64,000 bases of DNA from Tribonema minus (taxonomy: Eukaryota; Sar; Xanthophyceae; Tribonematales; Tribonemataceae): the NCBI GenBank assembly GCA_017506865.1, contig JAFCMP010000068.1:310001-374000 (forward strand), given 5' to 3'. Within the stretch, counting starts at the first letter, position 1. Every line of letters begins with the position of its first letter. Below the pieces are notes generated by a model. The model saw only the letters and a list, made by a program, of their open reading frames with translations. It had not been told where the DNA came from and did no database searches. A program made the translations under genes and the position numbers. This document shows positions 61,701 through 64,000 of the stretch, piece by piece.

Positions 61701-61782
61701 GTAGCCACGCATAGAGCGCCGCCAGGCATGATGCGAAGGCATCAGGCCTCCGCCACCAGAACTTCAACATCCTCCCCTTCAC
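8782..61782 (-). CDS. Giant IPT/TIG-repeat multi-pass membrane protein, 47 exons, about 9,749 residues
   Basis: One gene covering 53 kb. I traced 47 exons (coordinates in the block entries); their lengths sum to 29,250 bases, exactly 9,750 codons with the TGA stop at 8782-8784. All 46 junctions are phase-compatible (33 phase 0, 6 phase 1, 7 phase 2) and nearly all are GT-AG. Layout by residue: signal peptide 1-36; three beta-rich modules to about 484; CSPG4/cadherin-like repeats 485 to about 950; about 65 IPT/TIG repeats to about 7396; cysteine-rich GCC2/GCC3-like region 7397-8025; unrecognised extracellular region 8026 to about 8823 with one more IPT; about nine membrane segments 8824-9365; cytosolic tail to 9749. 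The likely role is a cell-surface or flagellar-membrane receptor or adhesin, which is inference. I do not recognise the family by name. Plexins, fibrocystin and meckelin share single elements but not this order. Small extra exons could still be missing. Confidence 0.85.
11036..15788 (-). CDS. Giant gene exons 38-44: multi-pass membrane domain
   Basis: Exons: 38 at 15576-15788, 39 at 14911-15237, 40 at 14304-14390, 41 at 13209-13649, 42 at 12591-12863, 43 at 11886-12047, 44 at 11036-11383 (residues 8774-9390), all phase 0. Hydrophobic segments: FWIIFAVIGCVSVAIAAIYW (about 8825-8844), a long one in exon 39 (8866-8897), a weaker one at its end (8938-8955), three in exon 41 (8997-9090), one in exon 42 (SVLYLPYCIFLLMWF), one in exon 43 (YYLWFALIIIFFQLCVDICV) and two in exon 44. 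That is about nine to ten passes. Exon 40 is a charged loop (KREAELERKRDHRAEKEE); exon 42 starts with a Gly/Ala-rich acidic loop. Exon 43 carries HGWKIYDYLVYTRYRFLQ, probably conserved. Not a seven-helix receptor or a polycystin channel that I can recognise. Confidence 0.83.
12371..12553 (-). repeat. Head-to-tail duplication in intron 42
   Basis: Units of about 91 bases at 12371-12461 and 12462-12553 share GTTCAAGCG(A)ATGCCTCCGCCC, CCTAGCTC(T/C)GACACT, CCGACAGCAG and GGCCAAGGC. Intronic, between exons 42 and 43. Confidence 0.8.
14393..14797 (-). repeat. Intron 39 duplication next to the exon 40 acceptor
   Basis: Two roughly 105-base copies (14393-14497 and 14693-14797) share CGGCCGACAAAC, GCCACACA, GCAAGCGCCCAG and GTGCAGGGAAAC(G/A)TTGCATCAG. 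One copy abuts the acceptor used by exon 40; the other sits 300 bases deeper in the intron. Confidence 0.75.
15248..15272 (-). promoter_or_regulatory. Long poly-C polypyrimidine tract before exon 39
   Basis: On the coding strand a run of about 22 C residues lies roughly 10 bases before the CAG acceptor at 15238-15240. The position fits a polypyrimidine tract made of cytosine only. Similar tracts precede the acceptors of exons 4, 5, 11, 15, 20, 29, 41 and 44. Confidence 0.6.
16249..20151 (-). CDS. Giant gene exons 31-37: membrane-proximal extracellular region
   Basis: Exons: 31 at 19980-20151, 32 at 19430-19636, 33 at 18881-19034, 34 at 18049-18314, 35 at 17495-17595, 36 at 16898-17090, 37 at 16249-16338 (residues 8379-8773). 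Distinctive strings are FFENTATILVKSPQRARVLM, NYWDDP, ELKDTFHEVFDAFQLVKG, NWWRNAYPPFPHL, VVKPWHINKKPISDYCM and ITF-like strands in exon 36. Unlike the repeat array this segment is compositionally ordinary, with few alanine runs, and looks like a globular domain under constraint. I do not recognise the fold. Six aromatic-rich motifs and several conserved-looking cysteine pairs would make it a good search query. Confidence 0.8.
16505..16530. repeat. Telomere-like TTAGGG repeats (intron 36)
   Basis: TCAGGGTTAGGGTTAGGGCT preceded by another TCAGGG. Degenerate interstitial telomere-type repeat inside an intron. Confidence 0.75.
16702..16793. repeat. (CA)n microsatellite
   Basis: About 90 bases of nearly pure CA on the plus strand, with single T and G interruptions, in the intron between exons 36 and 37 of the giant gene. 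Confidence 0.95.
18687..18740. repeat. Degenerate CCCTAA-type repeat (intron 33)
   Basis: Repeated CCCT(C/A)(A/G)CC and CCCTAA(G/C)C units over about 54 bases in the intron between exons 33 and 34. It resembles decayed telomeric sequence. Confidence 0.65.
20572..24739 (-). CDS. Giant gene exons 23-30: small-exon extracellular region with one late IPT
   Basis: Exons: 23 at 24587-24739, 24 at 24239-24307, 25 at 23536-23721, 26 at 23083-23220, 27 at 22457-22531, 28 at 21873-22019, 29 at 21176-21349, 30 at 20572-20690 (residues 8026-8378). Exons 25-26 contain one more IPT-like unit (CPQYGPANQTVTVIGRNF, later VPATYVSPTRVQC). The rest has paired cysteines and many N-x-S/T sites (NASAS, NATT, NCTS, NHTA) that fit an extracellular glycoprotein. 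Exon 29 reads VVPGTYAVFTALPPVVW. Exon boundaries are nearly all CAG or GAG before GT and CAG before GTG. No named domain apart from the IPT. Exons 24 and 27 are very short and rest on splice-phase fit. Confidence 0.78.
22973..23136 (-). repeat. Tandem duplication across the end of exon 26
   Basis: Two copies (22973-23029 and 23080-23136) of a roughly 57-base unit plus flanking intron words (GACA(A/G)GGCTTT and ACCTGCATGTAGCT, the latter also between them). They duplicate the exon end and its donor and generate the candidate mini-exon. Confidence 0.85.
22976..23026 (-). CDS. Candidate duplicated 51-base mini-exon
   Basis: A near-identical copy of the last part of exon 26 (SGVCVQNATTGSFSYMQ) lies just downstream of it on the coding strand. 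It is preceded by an ACTCAG acceptor and followed by a GTAACA donor, is 51 bases (17 codons) long and phase 0 at both ends. It could therefore be spliced in without changing frame, adding a second copy of the 17 residues. Whether it is used, alternative or dead cannot be told from the sequence. I left it out of the 47-exon count. Confidence 0.4.
24908..24930. repeat. Telomere-like TTAGGG repeats (intron 22)
   Basis: Three perfect TTAGGG units followed by TTCGG, in the intron between exons 22 and 23. Confidence 0.8.
25140..29146 (-). CDS. Giant gene exons 18-22: cysteine-rich GCC2/GCC3-like region
   Basis: Exons: 18 at 28900-29146, 19 at 27293-28210, 20 at 26513-26922, 21 at 25850-25974, 22 at 25140-25326 (residues 7397-8025). 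The sequence is a run of short units with C-P-x-G-x-x-C and C-x-P-G-T-Y/F (for example CPAGTFSPQAGVTDISQC and CPPGHMC), the pattern of GCC2/GCC3 or ephrin-receptor-like cysteine repeats. At least a dozen units can be counted. Exons 18/19 and 19/20 join in phase 1 through a split glycine, a common arrangement for cysteine modules; exon 19 uses a TAG acceptor. Such regions form disulfide-bonded rods outside the cell. The alternative, EGF-like domains, fits less well. Confidence 0.87.
29685..36335 (-). CDS. Giant gene exons 13-17: remaining IPT/TIG array (about 15 repeats)
   Basis: Exons: 13 at 36091-36335, 14 at 33698-35511, 15 at 32689-33316, 16 at 31988-32322, 17 at 29685-31491 (residues 5787-7396). 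Joins restore split motifs: VLVT|GTGF between exons 14 and 15, and GALR|CITPP between exons 16 and 17. About 15 units are seen by PxxG...GGT starts. The unit at the start of exon 17 is unusual, with an insert around CGNAPCGGTGGG and no clear GGT start. The array ends at VSNNGQ, the usual last strand of a unit, immediately before the cysteine-rich region. Introns of 0.25-1.2 kb separate these exons. Confidence 0.87.
36699..42816 (-). CDS. Giant gene exon 12: 6.1 kb exon with about 21 IPT/TIG repeats
   Basis: A single 6,118-base exon (residues 3748-5786) continuing the array. I count about 21 units by the P-x-x-G-x-x-x-G-G-T signature, with several degenerate starts where the GGT is lost (for example PRYCSAAAA and PERVAEMDVGAP). 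The first residues (AARTDGGGGVWCFFGDN) complete the last unit of exon 11, and the last residues (CRFGDSIVQ) are completed by exon 13, so introns fall inside domains at the same place, just after the C-x-F-G strand. The exon ends in phase 1 with donor GTGAGT. Function as in exon 11: an extracellular stalk or binding array. Confidence 0.9.
42817..43805 (-). other. Intron 11 (989 bp) between the two giant exons
   Basis: GTGAGC donor and CCGCCAG acceptor. Composition falls to ordinary GC with no alanine-coding bias, in sharp contrast with the exons on either side. No exon, repeat array or RNA gene seen. Confidence 0.6.
43806..51045 (-). CDS. Giant gene exon 11: 7.2 kb exon with about 26 IPT/TIG repeats
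   Basis: A single 7,240-base exon (residues 1334-3747) open throughout. It contains about 26 tandem units of 85-95 residues. Each has the IPT/TIG start signature P-x-x-G-P-x-x-G-G-T, a G-x-G-F strand, a L-x-C-R-F-G motif and a C-x-A-P-P motif, for example PASGPASGGTSVRVRGAHF. The paired cysteines in each unit suggest an intradomain disulfide, as in plexin and MET IPT domains. Many units also carry a V-S-L-N-G-V-D-F strand. Repeat 21-23 and the last unit are the most divergent. Alanine and glycine runs in the loops come from GCG/GCC/GGC triplet expansion. The exon begins with TFRYVDTAMTGASPARGS after a C-rich acceptor and ends GSE before GTGAGC. Confidence 0.9.
51702..52780 (-). CDS. Giant gene exons 9-10: linker between early and main IPT arrays
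   Basis: Exon 9 is 52584-52780, exon 10 is 51702-51812 (residues 1232-1333). Exon 9 reads IRGKEHWFISDST; exon 10 reads DAGSVLRLVVTDTLEYVAV and ends TGISACPAKTFT. Exon 10 is open in only one frame and begins one base into a codon, so exon 9 must end in phase 2. The only fitting donor is CAG|GCGAGT, a GC donor; the nearby GTGTGC would break the frame. No domain is recognised, though a beta-rich fold is plausible. Confidence 0.72.
51813..52583 (-). repeat. Intron 9 with a diverged tandem duplication and G tract
   Basis: The 771-base intron has a GC donor (52582-52583) and a TGCTGCAG acceptor. Two diverged copies of a roughly 175-base unit lie at about 52028-52160 and 52205-52365, sharing CTGCTGTACACGCTT, AATGCAGTG(G/A)TGGGG and GGGCACATGTG. 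A G run (plus strand) occurs at about 52313-52331. Confidence 0.7.
53418..56838 (-). CDS. Giant gene exons 6-8: CSPG4/cadherin-like repeats, first three IPT repeats
   Basis: Exon 6 is 56518-56838, exon 7 is 55795-56046, exon 8 is 53418-55085 (residues 485-1231). Exons 6 and 7 carry strings of the form ED-x-x-L-x-I-x-x-I-x-V-x-D-x-D (EDEPLRIAGITVGDVD; REDGEAVVRGMSVFDAD). LTYQ and LTYRPYRDFNSDQH follow, as in CSPG4 (cadherin_3-like) repeats. A second such repeat follows in exon 8 (PEIIAPQY; VSVADIDADNAT). The second half of exon 8 holds three IPT/TIG-like units, the last with GTARGGTIITLTGAHF. These modules normally form extended extracellular stalks. All three junctions here are phase 0 with CAG or TTG before the donor. 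Confidence 0.8.
56371..56539 (-). repeat. Tandem duplication across the exon 6 donor
   Basis: Units 56371-56447 and 56463-56539 share the words CCACAG(T/C)AGTCAA, CTTCTGTGC, ACACTCCGTC(G/A)CCTGGTACGT and CGGAGAGC. The right-hand copy contains the real end of exon 6 (donor GTGACG after TACCAG). The left-hand copy, inside intron 6, has GCGACG at the equivalent position. Confidence 0.75.
57175..59217 (-). CDS. Giant gene exons 3-5: second and third beta-rich modules
   Basis: Exon 3 is 59051-59217, exon 4 is 58062-58367, exon 5 is 57175-57387 (residues 256-484). The hallmark pairs of the module recur: TRLVVDGRPYR with AGSHTITLQ across exon 3, and TRLVIDGVPYR with AGSHTAVLQW in exon 5. Exon 4 opens with WRKWGSYVRAW directly after the exon 3 glutamine, restoring the LQWRK motif seen in copy one, which confirms the splice. 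The introns before exons 4 and 5 end in long C-rich tracts. The fold is unknown; an extracellular position follows from the signal peptide. Confidence 0.82.
59218..60681 (-). other. Largest intron of the giant gene (intron 2, 1.46 kb)
   Basis: Bounded by a GTGAGT donor at exon 2 and a CTCGCAG acceptor at exon 3. It contains the duplicated exon 3 fragment, a C-rich run near 60610-60640 and otherwise unique lower-GC sequence. I looked for a further copy of the beta-rich module and found none that joins in phase. Confidence 0.6.
59384..59610 (-). pseudogene. Duplicated dead copy of exon 3 start plus intron
   Basis: This block repeats about 59150-59370 in tandem: the first two thirds of the exon 3 module (RPAEDVSTRLVVDGRPYR, at 59386-59451) with its CTCGCAG acceptor, plus the intron before it. 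The copy diverges after PYRKSV and runs into a stop (CAG TAG) on the coding strand, so it cannot replace exon 3. It sits inside the 1.46 kb intron between exons 2 and 3. Confidence 0.75.
60682..61782 (-). CDS. Giant gene exons 1-2: signal peptide and first beta-rich module
   Basis: Exon 1 is 61656-61782, exon 2 is 60682-61320 (residues 1-255). The start reads MKGRMLKFWWRRPDAF, a basic N-region, followed by a hydrophobic core (LAALYAWLLLC) and an AAA/QQ cleavage-like site, a textbook signal peptide; an internal ATG at residue 5 would also work. Exon 1 ends one base into a glycine codon (donor GTAAGC) completed by exon 2. Exon 2 encodes the first copy of a module seen three times: a GRWVDVP strand, an A-T-V-L-V-S-Y strand, then TRVTVDGAPFR and GAGNHTVALQWKR. 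I cannot assign the module to a named domain; a jelly-roll or C1q/PA14-like sandwich is a guess. Confidence 0.85.
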
Positions 61783-62593
61783 GTTGCCAGTTTCCTGCGC
61801 ACCAATGGTTGTAATAGCTGCAACATGTCAGCAGCAGAACTGTGCGCCTGCTTCGCCTGCGCACAAGCCCTACAGGCAGCCTGGCGTCTTTGTAAGTAAG
61901 GATATGGTCAAGGGAAGTTTACCGTTCAGGGCAGTTGAGTTGGAAGTTTAAGGTGAACTTGTGAGACTTCTCTGAGCTGAGTTCCCAACACAAACTAGGC
62001 ACGCAGCAGCAGCTGGACGGCGGGAGGATGCCGACTGCCAACAGCTGAAGGAGGTGCACCAGCCTCGCTACTGCGGCCGCACCAGGGCGCTGGGATTCGC
62101 AGGTGAGAGCACCTCCTGAATGTGAAGCATCTCAGTACTGTGGCCATTCTGAGGACAGCTCCGACAACTTGTTGACGGCGCCATTGAGTGAGCAACATTG
62201 CACCAGCGACGCACTGCTGGTGCCAGCCAGTGTGCACGCCCCTCTGACTAGCTACTGTCTGTGTGTGCCAACGCCGTCCGATGCGCGAGATCGACTGCTG
62301 AGGCACCGCTGTCATTGCCAGCCCTGTCGCGAACCTGCAAGCAGTCGAAACCTCGTTGGCAAAGCGTGAAGGCACGTCATGCCATGAGCGCCTGTATGAT
62401 GTGCAGAATATGGCTCATGCTGCCACCCTAGTGTTCACCAAGTGACACGTTGCTGCTCACCGCTGGTGTCGGTCATTGGCAGCGACACCTCTATGCGGCC
62501 TTCCATGCGTCTCAGGCCATCTCCCACATGCACGCCTTGCACCATGCAGCGCTCATTGCCGCGAGGCAACCGCCTGGCACTCGCTGAGCAACG
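61783..62593. promoter_or_regulatory. Divergent promoter region, giant gene and STIMATE-like gene
   Basis: The two start codons face away from each other across 0.81 kb, so this stretch must hold both promoters and 5' untranslated regions. I could not identify a TATA box or a clear initiator, and no open frame here looks coding. Shared regulation is possible but unproven. Confidence 0.5.
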
Positions 62594-64000
62594 ATGGACA
62601 TAGTGCAGCCAGCGGAGCGGCAATGCGAGCTGCTGGGAGGGGCATTCTCCATTATACTGCAGGGGCTGCTGGGGTTCGCAGCTCTCTCCACGCTGGTTTA
62701 CAAGCGCCTGCTGGAGAACCCACGGCGGCCCATCCTAGTATGGCTCTACGACACCTCGAAGCAGGCCATAGGGGCCGGCCTCGTCCACGCATGGAACATG
62801 GCGCTGTCCATCGCGATCGCCAAGCTGCGCCGCGACCAGGGCGACGACGCCAGCGATGAGTGCGCGCTGTACTTTGTCAACTACGCCGTCGACATACTGC
62901 TGGGGACGGGGCTGATATGGGGGCTCGTGCAGGCGCAGGTGACCATGGCGAAGCGCCTGGGGGTGGGGAGCCTGCGGCACACGGGGTTTTATGGGGACCC
63001 GCCGCGGCTGTCCGTTTACCTGGCGCAGGCAAGTCGTGGCGCGCAGTAGGCGACGCGGTCGCATCGATATAATGTGTCGATGGATGCTTTTCTTGCTGTG
63101 TGCCGGTCATGTCGTAGCCATGAAGACGCAGAGAAATTGTGGTGTGTGTCGCACCGTGAGGATTGGGTGATGAATGCGTCGCTGGCGAATGCTTCTCTGG
63201 CGGATGAGAGTCAAACTAGTCGAAGTCAGCTCCAGGGCAGCTGATGTCGTGGCGGAACATGGATTGAGCAGCAATGCATGATTATGCACGCGCCAACACT
63301 AAGTTGTATAACAATAAACACAGGGTTGTGCTATTTCACCTCGTCAATTGTCCATCAGAATGTCGCACGAGTTGAGATGCTCATCATTTGGAAGCGTACT
63401 ACTTGGTACCACTCGTTTCCAGACGCCTTTAGTGAATGGCCCTTGCTCAGAATGTCACACAAGTTAAGATGCTATTTAAAGTGGAGTGGCCCAATTCTTG
63501 TCAAAATGCGACAGTAAGTCAGATGTTGCAACAATCAACAATGCAGCAAGTGCACAGTATTGCCATGAGAAACATTGCAGCAAGTGCATGGTATCCAAAC
63601 TTAGCGGTCTCTTGGAGCAGGTTCAATGCTGCAATGGCTGATCCAGCCGATCATCTGATGCACCGCGGCGAAGCAGGCGCAATACGGCACTTCAAGTTGC
63701 CAAGGATTCAGGTCAACTTCATGCTGACTCGGTGCAGTGCCCCTCACTTTGCCTCCCGTCACACCGCCCCGCCAGCTCCCTGCAGCTGCGGCCTGCACAA
63801 TCAGTCACCTCACCAATCCGCACCATGTGAAGTCATGCACGTCCTGACAACCTGACAACTTGCGTCATGCCATGGGTAATGGGTCCCAGCGCTCACGCTG
63901 CCCCCTCCCCCCTCCCCCCCCCCCCCTGCGCGCGTGCTGTCTTGTTATGCTTTCTTTCACCTGGCGCTCGCAGCTGCTCGCCTTCATGTTCATACTGGTC
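62594..64000 (+). CDS. STIMATE/TMEM110-like ER membrane protein, 3' end off the right edge
   Basis: Family of STIMATE (TMEM110) and fungal vacuolar YPL162C-type proteins; in animals STIMATE sits in the ER and promotes STIM activation at ER-plasma membrane contacts. Exon 1 is 62594-63028 (145 codons), exon 2 starts at 63974 and is cut at 64000. Visible family motifs are GLLGFAALSTL (first membrane segment), WLYDTSKQAIGAGLVHAWN (second), ALYFVNYAVDILLGTGLIWG (third) and GFYGDPPR before the next segment. Exon 2 continues with LLAFMFILV, as expected. The start ATG at 62594 is the first in frame and gives a short N-terminus like the family. The exon 1 donor is CAG|GCAAGT, a GC donor with otherwise consensus bases; the acceptor is CTCGCAG. 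About 154 of roughly 280-300 residues are visible. Confidence 0.9.

Noticed and set aside
8782-61782. Several adjacent genes rather than one
   Set aside because: No internal stop with a new signal peptide was found, split codons and split IPT motifs are restored at junctions, and the total length is an exact number of codons. Long internal introns are at most 1.5 kb.
8782-61782. Fibrocystin/PKHD1, plexin or meckelin orthologue
   Set aside because: No G8 or parallel beta-helix, no Sema or RasGAP domain, and no meckelin-type spacing; only single shared elements (IPT, cysteine-rich stretch, several membrane passes).
8782-61782. Bacterial adhesin contamination, because of the giant IPT repeats
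   Set aside because: Dozens of spliceosomal introns with consensus ends and flanking eukaryotic genes exclude a bacterial source.
1-64000. tRNA, rRNA, CRISPR, transposase or reverse transcriptase
   Set aside because: I scanned for typical motifs on both strands and saw none; repeats present are simple sequence, telomere-like or local tandem duplications.

Overview
The window is nuclear DNA from a GC-rich, intron-rich eukaryotic microbe. All four recognisable genes are split by spliceosomal introns, and three encode eukaryote-only endomembrane or signalling proteins (a VAMP7-type R-SNARE, a RagA-type GTPase, a STIMATE/TMEM110-type ER protein). I see no bacterial operon, ribosome-binding or phage features. 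A Rag GTPase argues against a land plant. The GC bias, polycytosine acceptor tracts and very large multidomain surface protein suggest a flagellated protist or alga (for example haptophyte or stramenopile), but the lineage cannot be fixed from the sequence alone.

Layout, left to right: the 3' part of a VAMP7-like SNARE gene (+, 555-1910); a gene-poor convergent gap (1911-3131); a complete five-exon RagA/Gtr1-like gene (-, 6553 down to 3132); a 2.2 kb gap; one enormous gene on the minus strand from 61782 down to 8782; an 0.8 kb divergent gap; and the 5' part of a STIMATE-like gene (+, 62594 to the right edge).

The giant gene is the main result. I could follow 47 exons whose splice sites and reading phases join without a break, giving 29,250 coding bases and a predicted 9,749-residue protein. 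In order it has: a signal peptide; three copies of an unnamed roughly 150-residue beta-rich module; CSPG4/cadherin-like repeats; about 65 IPT/TIG immunoglobulin-like repeats, most inside two huge exons of 7.2 and 6.1 kb; a cysteine-rich GCC2/GCC3-like stretch; a further extracellular region of unknown fold; about nine membrane segments; and a cytoplasmic tail with two CxxC pairs. It looks like a giant cell-surface receptor or adhesin of a family I cannot name.

Introns carry many local tandem duplications, several spanning splice sites. One makes an in-frame 51-base candidate mini-exon. They also hold telomere-like repeats, a long CA microsatellite and very long C tracts (sense strand) just before 3' splice sites. 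Two introns appear to use GC donors. I found no tRNA, rRNA, CRISPR or transposon coding sequence.
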